From Jiella flava (GTDB lineage Bacteria; Pseudomonadota; Alphaproteobacteria; Rhizobiales; Rhizobiaceae), in the NCBI RefSeq assembly GCF_017349315.1, contig NZ_JAFMPP010000001.1, positions 372,001-436,000 of the forward strand: a stretch of DNA of 64,000 bases. Reading direction: 5' to 3'. Position 1 is the first letter of the stretch; every line of letters begins with the position of its first letter. The position numbers were made by a program, and so were the translations under genes. Positions 15,411-24,658 of this stretch are shown here, one piece after another. A model generated the notes under the pieces. That model saw only the letters and a program-made list of their open reading frames with translations. It ran no database searches and was not told where the DNA came from.

Positions 15411-17912
15411 TTACAGATAGGACGCAGAGCCGTCGAGGATCGACAAGGCCGGGTTGGACGAGGCCGTTGAGCTGCTGTTTTCAACGTCGTACATCGCTAA
15501 GAAGCGGTTGATGAAGCGCTCCATATAGTCGGAGTCGCCGAGCTTCGTAATGTCGATCTTCTTTTCGAGCGTGCGCGCCTGAACGTCGATGTTGCTCGAC
15601 GAGAACTGATCGGGCAGACCAAGTGCGGTCTTGACCACCTGCAGCATCGCCGTGTCGGACAGAAACTCATAGGCCGAGGTCACTTTCGGCGCCGCCCGCT
15701 TGAAGTAGAGCGCCAGCCGCACGCCGTTGTTTTCGTCGCCGGCCTCCTCCTCCATCTTCTGGCGGAGATAAAGATCCTGGGTGGAGAGCATGTCCGAGAC
15801 GCTCTGCACCCGCGCCGAGTCGCGCTTGATCGTGCCGTCCGTGTCGAAGTTGAAGGCGGCGGCAAATTTCAGATAGCGATCGTCCTTATACTTCGCCGCT
15901 GCGCTGTTCGGATCGGAAAGATCGCTGGTCAGGATCGCCTTGATGTCGCTGGTGCTGAGCTTCGCGCCGTCGAGATTGTAGGCCTTGAGGGCAAAATTCA
16001 GGACATTCGGCTGGTTCAAAAGATCGTTCATCGTGGCGACCTTCGGAATCCCGGTGTTGTACTGCAGAATGCCGCTGGCCGCGTTGAACAGGTCGCTGGT
16101 CTTCTGCTGCCGGAACTGCCGCTTCAGATAGTCGTTGACGATGGTCGGATTGCCGTTGGAATCCTGCTTGAGCGAGAGATTGCCATAGGCGTCGACGTCG
16201 AAGGCCGCGCGTAATGTCGTATAGGCCTCGACACCGAGGGCATTGACGAAGCTCTTCGGATCGTTCGGGTCACTGGTCAGAACCCGCTGGATGATGCTGG
16301 TATCCTGATTGCTGGAGTCGAAGCCGATCGCCTTCATGACATATTTGAAGGCGGTCGAATCGGCGAGCAGCTTATCCACCGTCGAGATCGATCGCATCGC
16401 GGAATTGAAGCTCTGCGAGTCCTGCACGGCGGTGGTGACGGCCTTTTTGTCGTCGGCGCTGAGATTGGTGAGATACTGATCGATCGTGGCGCCCTGGGCA
16501 GTCTCGCTCTGCACCCTGCGCACATCCGCGACCTTGCCATCGGAGCCGAAATTGAAGGCAGCGGCAAGCCGCAGATAGCGGTCGTCGCCGAGCCGCGCCG
16601 CATAGCCTTTCGGATCGGACGGATCGCTGCGCAGCACCTGCATGATGGTCGACTTGTTCTCGGTCGCCGGATCAAGGCCTACCGATTTCAACGCATAATC
16701 GTAGACCGTCGCATTGCTCATGAACTGCGTGACGGACTGGATGCTCTTGACGTTCGCCGCATAGAAGGACGCCTTGACCCTGTCGTCCGAGGTGGTGGTG
16801 TCGGCGTAGTGATTGAGATAGCCGTCGGTCAGATCCTTGATCTGATCGCTGGTCTGCGCGCTGACGCCGGCATCGAGACTGCCATCGGTGTTGAACTGGA
16901 ACATCTTGGCGAGGGCGGTGTATTGCTCCTTGCGCGTTTGTTCCGCCGCCGTCGTCTCGGGCATCTTGTTGAGAACACTGTTCGGATCCGACCGGTCGCT
17001 GGTCAAAATGTTCCAGACGTAAGCCGGCGACTCGATATTGGGATTGAGGCCGACCGAGCGCAGCGCGGTGTCGAGCAGACGGGAATTCTCGATCAAGTCG
17101 TCGGCGCTGGTCACGCCGCCGATCTTCGATTCGTAATAGGAAACCTGCAGCGCCGCGGCCTGGGGTGAGGCTTGCAGACCCTTTTGCTGATAATAGAGAT
17201 AGGCCGTGCTGTTGGCCTCGGAGGCGCTCTGCACCCCGCCGGCCGGGGCTTGGCCATCGCTGTCGAAGGGCAGCATCGAGGCGAGGATGGTGTAGCGGTC
17301 GTCGCCCTGGGCCGACAGCTGATCGGCCTTGTTGGTCGTCAGGACCTCGCGGATGAAGCTTTTCGAAGCGACCGAGGAGTCGATGCCGGCGGCTTCGAGG
17401 GCCACTTTGAACAGCGTGTCGTCGGCGAGGAACTGGTCGACCGTCTTCACCCCTTCGATCTTCGCGGTGAAATAGTTGGCATCGGCGGAAATCGCCTGGG
17501 CCGCCTTGACCCGATGCTCCGAATAACCGTCGACCATCACCTGCAGCTGCGCATTGCTCTGCGCCGTCGGAGTGGTCGTCTTGGTGGTGTCGGTGAAGCT
17601 GAAGGCCTTGGCGAAATCGCGATAGCGCTCATCGGAGAGCTTGTTGGCAAAACTCTCCTTATCGGACAGATCGCTCTCCAGCACTTTGCGGATCAGCGCG
17701 CGGGAATCGATCTGATCTTCCAGTCCGTAGGCCGTCATGGCGTAGGAATAGAGCCGATAGTCCTTCATGAAGTCGTCGACCGACTTCACCTTGCCGATAT
17801 TCTCGCGATAGTAGTCGGCCAGCCGCTTGTTGACCGGATCGGCGGCGAGCCTGTCCAGCACACGCGTCTGATCGCGCGTGTAAAGCTGGTAGGTCGAGAA
17901 CGTCGAAAGCAT
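15411..17912 (-). CDS. Large multi-repeat DUF1217 family protein
   Basis: A protein of 833 residues built from about six diverged units of 120-140 residues, each with the pattern Y...I..V.S.D.F..D......A....GLD, then (V/I)L.SD.SDP.S, then DDRY...A.AF.F..DG. Examples are LESDLSDKES, LRSDPSDPKG and LTSDLSDPNS. A shorter seventh unit ends the protein. DUF1217 proteins in rhizobia are usually encoded within flagellar or motility clusters and often have one or two units; here the gene stands alone. There is no signal peptide or membrane helix. The D-rich DPxDPxG-like loops could suggest ion binding, but that is speculation. The start at 17912 (MLSTFSTYQLY) is preferred over 17963, where the extra residues look random. 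Function unknown. Confidence 0.8.
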   Translation of the reverse strand: MLSTFSTYQLYTRDQTRVLDRLAADPVNKRLADYYRENIGKVKSVDDFMKDYRLYSYAMTAYGLEDQIDSRALIRKVLESDLSDKESFANKLSDERYRDFAKAFSFTDTTKTTTPTAQSNAQLQVMVDGYSEHRVKAAQAISADANYFTAKIEGVKTVDQFLADDTLFKVALEAAGIDSSVASKSFIREVLTTNKADQLSAQGDDRYTILASMLPFDSDGQAPAGGVQSASEANSTAYLYYQQKGLQASPQAAALQVSYYESKIGGVTSADDLIENSRLLDTALRSVGLNPNIESPAYVWNILTSDRSDPNSVLNKMPETTAAEQTRKEQYTALAKMFQFNTDGSLDAGVSAQTSDQIKDLTDGYLNHYADTTTSDDRVKASFYAANVKSIQSVTQFMSNATVYDYALKSVGLDPATENKSTIMQVLRSDPSDPKGYAARLGDDRYLRLAAAFNFGSDGKVADVRRVQSETAQGATIDQYLTNLSADDKKAVTTAVQDSQSFNSAMRSISTVDKLLADSTAFKYVMKAIGFDSSNQDTSIIQRVLTSDPNDPKSFVNALGVEAYTTLRAAFDVDAYGNLSLKQDSNGNPTIVNDYLKRQFRQQKTSDLFNAASGILQYNTGIPKVATMNDLLNQPNVLNFALKAYNLDGAKLSTSDIKAILTSDLSDPNSAAAKYKDDRYLKFAAAFNFDTDGTIKRDSARVQSVSDMLSTQDLYLRQKMEEEAGDENNGVRLALYFKRAAPKVTSAYEFLSDTAMLQVVKTALGLPDQFSSSNIDVQARTLEKKIDITKLGDSDYMERFINRFLAMYDVENSSSTASSNPALSILDGSASYL

Positions 17913-18094
17913 GGCCGGCCCGTCGCAGAAAGTGGGTCCGCGCAAGGCACGTGGCGGACGCATGTCGTCGCGCCAAACGCTAGACCCTTATGCTTAACTG
18001 CCCGTTAACGGTGTACCGCGATCACTCGGCATGATTGCGCAATCCTTGACGCGACCGATCCGTTTGCGAAAGTCGGTACCGCTTTTCGGTCGGA

Positions 18095-19222
18095 TCAGAC
18101 GGGCGGCAGCACGACCGGCAGCATTCGCCGCTCGGCGTCAGAGGCGAAGCACAGATCGAGCAGCGTCTGCAGTTTCGCCGCGTGCCGGAAGTCCGGCTCG
18201 CCATTCATCCCGGACAAGAGCGCCGCGGCGAAGCGATCAGCATTGCGCGGGGTTGGCGGGCACGTCGCCCGCCTCCAGGTCTGGGTATGGATGTCGGCGC
18301 CGAGGCAGACGTCGAGACTGGATTCATTGGTGTTCGACCAGACCTTCAGAGCGCCGGTTGTGCCATGAATGGTGAGATCAAGATCGTTGGCCTTGCCGGT
18401 GGCATAGCGACTCATATGGACAACCCCGAGCGCGCCGTTGTCGAACTCCACCGTCATCGCGCAGGAATCGTTGGCGTCGAGCGGATAGGCGCCGATCGCT
18501 CCACCCTCGGCCTTGTCGAACGTCTGCAGGCGCGCCTGCAGCGCGGCGATGCCAAGGCCGGTGCCATAGGTCGCAAAATCGAGAATGTGGATGCCGATAT
18601 CGCCGATCACACCCTTCGATCCATGGGCAGAGGATAGCCGCCAGAGCCAACGCTCGTCGCTCTGCCAATTGCCCCAATGGTGGCCGGTCAACCAGCTCTG
18701 CCGGTAGCTCGCCGAGACATGGCGAACGACGCCGATCTCCCCGGCCTCGACCATGCGGCGGGCGAGCTGGATGGCGTGGGCGTTGCGATAGGTGAGGTTG
18801 ACCATGTTGATCAGCCTCGCGCGCTCCGCCGCCCCGACCATTTCGAAGGCGTCTTCGGCATTGAGCGCCAGCGGCTTTTCGCAAAACACCGCCTTGTTGG
18901 CCCGCAAAACCTTCAGCGTCGTCGCCTTGTGCACGGCATCGGGCGTCGCATTGACGACAGCGTCGAATTGTCCCCAGGCAAGCGCCGCGTTGAGATCGGC
19001 GAAGGGCTGCGGGATGCCATGAAGATTGGCGAACGCTTGTGCCCGCTCGGCATTGATGTCGCAGGCCGCGACGACTCGGCAGCCAGGGATCGACAGAAAC
19101 TGTTCGGCATGGCGGTGGGCGATTGATCCGGTGCCGAGGATCATGATCCGCCGGTCGCGGGCCGGGGTAGCAAAGGCCGGATCGGAATTGGCGGCGCTCC
19201 TTGTGTCGCTCGCCGCCCTCAC
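18095..19222 (-). CDS. Gfo/Idh/MocA family oxidoreductase next to thuA
   Basis: NAD(P)-dependent sugar dehydrogenase family, 375 residues. It has the Rossmann motif [14 protein letters not shown] near residue 30, the EKPLALN signature carrying the catalytic lysine, and a C-terminal beta-sheet dimer domain with [13 protein letters not shown]. The GTG start at 19222 overlaps the ThuA stop in GTGA, so the two are translationally coupled. ThuA partners of this family (ThuB in Sinorhizobium) oxidise trehalose or related disaccharides to 3-keto forms, so a role on a keto-disaccharide is plausible. The N-terminus is about 20 residues longer than usual and may start internally. Exact substrate not determinable. 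Confidence 0.85.
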   Translation of the reverse strand: MRAASDTRSAANSDPAFATPARDRRIMILGTGSIAHRHAEQFLSIPGCRVVAACDINAERAQAFANLHGIPQPFADLNAALAWGQFDAVVNATPDAVHKATTLKVLRANKAVFCEKPLALNAEDAFEMVGAAERARLINMVNLTYRNAHAIQLARRMVEAGEIGVVRHVSASYRQSWLTGHHWGNWQSDERWLWRLSSAHGSKGVIGDIGIHILDFATYGTGLGIAALQARLQTFDKAEGGAIGAYPLDANDSCAMTVEFDNGALGVVHMSRYATGKANDLDLTIHGTTGALKVWSNTNESSLDVCLGADIHTQTWRRATCPPTPRNADRFAAALLSGMNGEPDFRHAAKLQTLLDLCFASDAERRMLPVVLPPV

Positions 19223-20004
19223 CGATAGCCATCCTCACCAGGCTTGTGCAGCGAGCCGCCACGCGGTTTGATCCGCTCCGGGGCCTTGTCGGCGGGCACG
19301 TTTGGCGCGGCCGAGACGTCCCTCCAGGCAGAGACGGGATTATAGGCCCAGCGCACGGCGTTGATCAGCACCCGCTGAATATCCGGGTTTTGATAGATCG
19401 GATAGGTTTCGTGGCCGGGGCGGAAATAGAAGATCTTGCCGGCTCCGCGCTGATAGGTCAGCCCCGAACGGAACACTTCACCGCCTTCGAACCAGGAAAT
19501 GAAAACCGTCTCCATCGGCTCGGGAACAAGAAACGGCTCGCCATACATCTCGGCATTCGGCAGTTCGATCGACGGGCCGATGCCCTGAACGATCGGATGC
19601 GAGCGGTTGACCGCCCAGAGCCGCTCGCGCTCGCCGGCCTCGCGCCAGCGCAGGGAACAGGGCGTCCCCATCAGCCGCTTGAACGGCTTGGAAAAATGCC
19701 CCGAATGCAGGACGATCAGCCCCATGCCCTGGTGCACCCGCTCGGTCACGCGCTCGACGATCGCGTCATCGACGTCGCGGTGCATCTTGTGCCCCCACCA
19801 CAGGAGCACATCGGTTGCGTCGAGCCGCGCCTGGGGAAGGCCATGCTCGTCCTCGGGCAGGGTCGCGGTCGTGGCTTCGATGTCGTCCTCGCACGACAGG
19901 ACGCCGGCGATGGTGGCGTGAATGCCGTCCGGATAGAGGTCTCGAACGACATCGTTGTGTCGTTCATGGAAGAACTCGTTCCAAACCAGCGCCCGAATGG
20001 CCAT
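19219..20004 (-). CDS. thuA: ThuA domain protein (trehalose utilisation)
   Basis: Class I glutamine amidotransferase-like fold protein of 261 residues, close to ThuA of Sinorhizobium (from memory about 263). It contains the family-typical [28 protein letters not shown] and [11 protein letters not shown] stretches. ThuA/ThuB act on imported trehalose in rhizobia, where the pathway passes through 3-ketotrehalose. The start at 20004 has GGGAGGG about 9 bases upstream and gives the usual [10 protein letters not shown] beginning. It is co-translated with the dehydrogenase below it. It sits immediately after treY (stop at 20097) on the same strand, so it may be part of the same transcript. Confidence 0.86.
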   Translation of the reverse strand: MAIRALVWNEFFHERHNDVVRDLYPDGIHATIAGVLSCEDDIEATTATLPEDEHGLPQARLDATDVLLWWGHKMHRDVDDAIVERVTERVHQGMGLIVLHSGHFSKPFKRLMGTPCSLRWREAGERERLWAVNRSHPIVQGIGPSIELPNAEMYGEPFLVPEPMETVFISWFEGGEVFRSGLTYQRGAGKIFYFRPGHETYPIYQNPDIQRVLINAVRWAYNPVSAWRDVSAAPNVPADKAPERIKPRGGSLHKPGEDGYR

Positions 20005-20096
20005 GGGGTCATGCCCTCCCAGTGCGTCGACGCCCGCGCCGCCCATCGTCAAGCGACGACTGCCGGGCGCTCGTCACTCGAGTCACAGCTTGAGGT

Positions 20097-22802
20097 TCAG
20101 AGCGTCGCAAGGATGGCGACCGGCAGATCCTGGAACACCCCCGCGACGTCGACCTCTTGCCGCACCTCCAGCGTGCGTTCCGTAAAGATATTGCGCCACG
20201 GCCGCTCGGCCAGCCCCGTGCCAAGCGTCACGGTCGTTCCGTCCCAACCGGTCAGGGCCGCGTCGAGGGTCTCCCCGCCGCCAAGCAGCGCCAGGGTCAG
20301 GCGCGGCGCGATCACCACGACCGCCCGGCCGCTCTGATCCCGGCGGGCAAAAGCGACGAGATGATCGGCGCGCGGACCCTTGACCTCAAGCGGCAGGTAG
20401 TCGGCCGTCGCAAAGAATTCCGGCATGGCGCCGCGGAGCCTCAGGCCACCTGCGAGAATGCGCGCCTTCAAGGCGCCACTGCGCCAATCGGCAAGGCTCT
20501 CGACCGTCGTCCGGCCGGCCTCAATCGCCGCCGCCCGGGTCTCGAAATCCACCGGCCGGCGATTGTCCGGATCGACCAGCGAGAAGTCGTGGAACTCGGT
20601 GCCCTGATAGATATCCGGCACCCCCGGCGCACAGAGCTTGATCACCGTCTGCGACAAGGAGTTGAGCGCCCCGGCCGCGACATAGGGTTGGGCCGTGCGC
20701 CAGAAGGTGGCGATGAAGGAGGCCTCGTCGCCGCCCGCGAGCATCGCCGCGACGAAGGCCGCGAGCGCGGTTTCGTAAGGCTCGGCCGGCGCGGTCCAGC
20801 TCGTCCACCGCTTGGCCTCGCGCACCGCCTTTTCGGCATAGGCTGCGAGGCGGTCGGCGATCTCGGCGCGCGCCGCCGCGTCGGACGGATCGAAATCGGC
20901 CGGCAGCACACCGAGCAGCGACTGATAGAGCCCCCATTCGGTCTCGGGATCAGGCGATACCAGCCCCGGCTCGATTTCGACGCGGTATTTGCCCAACATG
21001 TCGGCAAAGCCGGCGACGCCTTCGGCCCAGCGCTCCGGCGCCTCCGACAGCGTATAGAGCCGCGCCCGCGCATCCTCGCCGCGCTTGGTGTCATGGGTCG
21101 AGGTGGCGAGCAGCCCCTCGGGCTGATCCTCGCTGCGGATCGCCATCGCCTCGTGGAAGCGTTCGACGTCGCTGCCGTAGTGATCGGGCTCGCCACCGAC
21201 TTCGTTGAGCGCGATCAAGCGGTTGTAGCGGTAGAACACCGTATCCTCGACGGCCTTGGCCATCACCGCGCCGGTGGTCTGCTGGAAACGGCGGGTGAAA
21301 TCCAGCGCACCGGCAATATCCGCCCCATCGTCGAAATCGAGCTTCAGCAGCCGGCCGATGAACTGGATCGGCTCGTCGGCCTCGACCTCGCGGGACGTCA
21401 TGGCGAGATCGACCGTCTCGTCGATGATCGCGATATCGCGGCGCGGCACGCCGTCGACGGAGACATAGGTGCGATAGACCGGCAGGGCGGCCGCCACCTC
21501 GACGATCGCCCGCGCCATGGTGTCCGGCCCGAGATCGCGGGTCGCCAGGCCGCGCGCGGCGACGGACAGCGCCAGATGAGTCAGTGCGGCGAGTTCGCCG
21601 GCCAGATTGCGCTGGAAGATCGACCGCTTCTGGCTGCGGATCATCGCCCGCAGATCGGACTCTTCACCGACAAAGGCCTGATAGGCTTCCGTCATGGCGA
21701 CTTCGCGCCGCGCGTCGACATAAAGGCCGGCAAGCGCGGTGATGAACTCGTAGCCCGTCGTCCCTTCGATTTCCCAGGCGCTGCGCAGCCGCTCGTCGCC
21801 GGTGAGGATCTTCTCGACATGGATCGAAGGTGAGCGGCGCACCGACTGGAAGGCCTGACGCAGCTGTTCGAGATACCCTTTCGGATCGGCGAGCCCGTCG
21901 ACGTGATCGATGCGGATGCCGTCGAGCCGGCGCTCGCGGGCCAGCCGGATGATCAGCTGGTGGGATTCGCGGAACACCCGGCGCGATTCCTGACGGACGC
22001 CGATCAGGTCGGCGATTTCGAAGAAGCGGCGATAGGTGAGCTTTTCGCGGGCCGTGCGCCACCAGGCCAGCCGCCACGCCTGGGCCTCGTGCAATTCGTG
22101 CAGCGCGTCATGATCGGCATTGAACGCCGCGATCGCCCCATCGAGCGCGACGCAAAAGCCCGGCTCCTGCAAATGCTCGAGAAACCGCTCGGCGAGATCA
22201 TCGGCCTCGGCCGGCACCGCCACCGAGAACCTTCGCACCAACCGGTCCTTTTCCGGATGGTCGAGCCGGCCGAAGACGAAGCCATAGGTTCTCGGGTCGA
22301 TCGGCAGCCGATAGCCGGCCGCATCGAAACGAAGGGCTGCGGCCCGCGCATCGAGCCGAACCGACAAGTCGCCGGCGGCCAGCGCCTCGCCATAAGGTTT
22401 GCCGAGTACCGGAACCAGAATCTTTTCCGCTTCCCAGGCAATGTCGAAGGTTTGGGCGTAGCGGCTCTCCGAGCCCCAACGCAGCACGTCTTCCCACCAG
22501 TGATTGGCGGGGGAAACGCCCATATGGTTGGGGACGAAATCGAGGATCAGGCCGAGATCGGCGGACGAGAGCGCATCGCTCATCCGGGTGAACCCCGCCA
22601 CCCCGCCAAGGCTCTCGTCGAGGGCATTGTAATCGGTGACGTCGTAGCCGTGGGTCGACCCTTCGGACGCCGCGAAGATCGGCGCGGCATAAAGGTGGCT
22701 GACACCGAGCGTCTTGAAATAGGGCGCCAGCTCGGCGGCCGTCGAAAAGTCCATGCCGTCGCGAAACTGCAGGCGATAGGTGGCAACGAGCGAGCGGCTC
22801 AT
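20097..22802 (-). CDS. treY: Maltooligosyl trehalose synthase
   Basis: Intramolecular transglucosylation that converts the reducing end of a maltodextrin into an alpha,alpha-1,1 linkage, giving maltooligosyl trehalose. GH13 enzyme of 901 residues, within the family range. N-terminus ATYRLQF is diagnostic for TreY, and the catalytic blocks GIRIDHVDGLADPKG (nucleophile), HVEKILTGDE (acid/base) and ATSTHDTKRGEDARAR are present. The start overlaps the malQ stop in ATGA. It is last in a treZ-malQ-treY operon and works with TreZ to release trehalose from glucan. Confidence 0.96.
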   Translation of the reverse strand: MSRSLVATYRLQFRDGMDFSTAAELAPYFKTLGVSHLYAAPIFAASEGSTHGYDVTDYNALDESLGGVAGFTRMSDALSSADLGLILDFVPNHMGVSPANHWWEDVLRWGSESRYAQTFDIAWEAEKILVPVLGKPYGEALAAGDLSVRLDARAAALRFDAAGYRLPIDPRTYGFVFGRLDHPEKDRLVRRFSVAVPAEADDLAERFLEHLQEPGFCVALDGAIAAFNADHDALHELHEAQAWRLAWWRTAREKLTYRRFFEIADLIGVRQESRRVFRESHQLIIRLARERRLDGIRIDHVDGLADPKGYLEQLRQAFQSVRRSPSIHVEKILTGDERLRSAWEIEGTTGYEFITALAGLYVDARREVAMTEAYQAFVGEESDLRAMIRSQKRSIFQRNLAGELAALTHLALSVAARGLATRDLGPDTMARAIVEVAAALPVYRTYVSVDGVPRRDIAIIDETVDLAMTSREVEADEPIQFIGRLLKLDFDDGADIAGALDFTRRFQQTTGAVMAKAVEDTVFYRYNRLIALNEVGGEPDHYGSDVERFHEAMAIRSEDQPEGLLATSTHDTKRGEDARARLYTLSEAPERWAEGVAGFADMLGKYRVEIEPGLVSPDPETEWGLYQSLLGVLPADFDPSDAAARAEIADRLAAYAEKAVREAKRWTSWTAPAEPYETALAAFVAAMLAGGDEASFIATFWRTAQPYVAAGALNSLSQTVIKLCAPGVPDIYQGTEFHDFSLVDPDNRRPVDFETRAAAIEAGRTTVESLADWRSGALKARILAGGLRLRGAMPEFFATADYLPLEVKGPRADHLVAFARRDQSGRAVVVIAPRLTLALLGGGETLDAALTGWDGTTVTLGTGLAERPWRNIFTERTLEVRQEVDVAGVFQDLPVAILATL

Positions 22803-24658
22803 GGGGCGATCGGCCTTTCTTCGCGCATGGCGGCGGCAAGCGCCGTGAAGCGGCCGTTCTGCGACAGGTCTTCAAGCATGACCGGCGCCTTGATGCGCCA
22901 GTTCGGATATTGGTCGGTGGTCCCCGGCAGGTTCGCCTGTCGGCTGGAGCCGATCATGTCGTCGAGCTGGACGGTGAGAAGCAGCGAGGCGCTCCGCGCC
23001 AGGTGCCGGTGGATCGCGACGGCCAAGACATCGGGCAGCGTCCCTGGCATCGGTGCCTCGCCTCGGGCAACGGCGGCAAAACCGTCCGGCAAGGTACCAG
23101 ACATGACAAGCGCCTGAACCAGCATCCACTTCTCGTGCTCGCGGGAATGACGATCGCGCTCGGTTGCCGCCTCATCCTGTGTGCCGGCGGCAAAACGCAA
23201 TGTGATGTCGTTGCCGGTCCACCAGCCGGCAAGCGTGGCGAGATCATGGGTGGAAACGCAAGCGAGCGATAAAGGCGGATAGGCCGCCGGTTCGATGAAG
23301 CTGCCGTCGTCGCGGCGCTCGAAAGACAGAACCCGGTAGGAGAGCACGTTCGCCGCCGCCATCGCATCACGAAAGCCCGGCGGGACGGTGCCGAGATCCT
23401 CGCCGATCACCAGGCAGTGATTGTCTGAGGCAGCGCTTGCCACCGCGTCGACCATGGCGCCGAACTGATAGCGCACATAGCCGCCGCCGGCCGAGCGCGC
23501 TGCGTTCGGGATCCACCACAGCCGCGCCAGCCCCATCGCATGATCGATGCGGACCGCGCCGGCATGGCGGGTCAAGGCCGAGAAGGCCTCGAACAATGGC
23601 TTGTGGTCCCGTTCGGCGAGCGCTTTCGGCGACAATGGCGCAAGGCCCCAGTCCTGGCCCTGGCTGTTGAACATGTCCGGCGGCGAGCCGACCCGCGCCG
23701 CGCCGACCGTCAGGGCCGGATCGGCCCAGGTCTCGGCGCCATCGGGCGCGACGCCGACGGCGAGATCGAGATAAAGGCCGATCGCCATGCCGGCGCCCTT
23801 TGCCCGCGCCTGGGCGCTCGCCAGCTGCTCCTCGGCCTCGAACTGCAGCCAGAGATGAAACAGCACGCGCTCGCGATTGTCGGCGGCAAATTGCGCCACC
23901 GTCTCGGAGCGACGGTCCTTCAGCGCTTCCGGCCAGCCATGCCAGCCGGCATGACCACCCGTGGCCACCTGATCCTCGGAGATCGCCTCAAACAACGCAA
24001 AGCCGGCCACAGCTTCACCGCCCGCATCGATGAAGCGCTGAAACGCCTGCTCGTCTTCGAGGTCGCGCTTGCGCGTTTCGAAAATCTTGTCGAACAACGC
24101 GCGCTTCAGCCGACCGACAGCGGAATAATCGACCAGATCACCATCGCCGGTTTCCAAGAGATCCGGGGCCTCGCGCTGCAGCGCGGCGATCGCTTCCGGC
24201 CCGCCGTCCATCTTGTCGACCGCGAGATAGAGCGGGTTGAGAAAGCGCCGAGTCGAGGGCGAATAGGGACTGTAGCGCGACGGCTCGGCAAGAAACAGCG
24301 CATGCAGCGGATTGACGCCGACGAAGGCAGCGCCGGCCTCCGCGGCGATCGACGCGAGCCGTGCCAGATCCTCGAAATCGCCGATGCCCAGATTGCGGGT
24401 AGAGGTCAGCGCATAGAGCTGGCAGGCAACGCCCCAATGGCGGTGGTCGGCAAGCGCGCCGGGCAACGGGCAAGCCTGGCTCGGCGCTTTGGCGGACGTC
24501 GCATAGTCGCCGAGAGCCTCACCGTCGGGGTCAACGCCAAGCGCCGCCAGCAGCGCCCGCTTGGCACCGTCGTCGATGCTCTTTTCCTCGCCGAGTTCGG
24601 AGATGTAATGCAGCTGAATGCCGTGGCTTTCGGCGAGGCGGTCAAGATGATCGCTCAT
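22799..24658 (-). CDS. malQ: 4-alpha-glucanotransferase (amylomaltase)
   Basis: Disproportionates maltodextrins by moving glucan segments (GH77). The protein has 619 residues. The N-terminal region up to about residue 90 is MalQ-specific. The catalytic core includes GVNPLHALF, the nucleophile block VRIDHAMGLARLWWIP, the acid/base block VIGEDLGTVPPGF, and STHDLATLAGWW. The ATG at 24658 overlaps the treZ stop, and its own stop overlaps the treY start, both ATGA. Placed between TreZ and TreY it probably remodels short dextrins into lengths usable by TreY, a task done elsewhere by the debranching enzyme TreX/GlgX, which is absent here (inference). Confidence 0.95.
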   Translation of the reverse strand: MSDHLDRLAESHGIQLHYISELGEEKSIDDGAKRALLAALGVDPDGEALGDYATSAKAPSQACPLPGALADHRHWGVACQLYALTSTRNLGIGDFEDLARLASIAAEAGAAFVGVNPLHALFLAEPSRYSPYSPSTRRFLNPLYLAVDKMDGGPEAIAALQREAPDLLETGDGDLVDYSAVGRLKRALFDKIFETRKRDLEDEQAFQRFIDAGGEAVAGFALFEAISEDQVATGGHAGWHGWPEALKDRRSETVAQFAADNRERVLFHLWLQFEAEEQLASAQARAKGAGMAIGLYLDLAVGVAPDGAETWADPALTVGAARVGSPPDMFNSQGQDWGLAPLSPKALAERDHKPLFEAFSALTRHAGAVRIDHAMGLARLWWIPNAARSAGGGYVRYQFGAMVDAVASAASDNHCLVIGEDLGTVPPGFRDAMAAANVLSYRVLSFERRDDGSFIEPAAYPPLSLACVSTHDLATLAGWWTGNDITLRFAAGTQDEAATERDRHSREHEKWMLVQALVMSGTLPDGFAAVARGEAPMPGTLPDVLAVAIHRHLARSASLLLTVQLDDMIGSSRQANLPGTTDQYPNWRIKAPVMLEDLSQNGRFTALAAAMREERPIAP

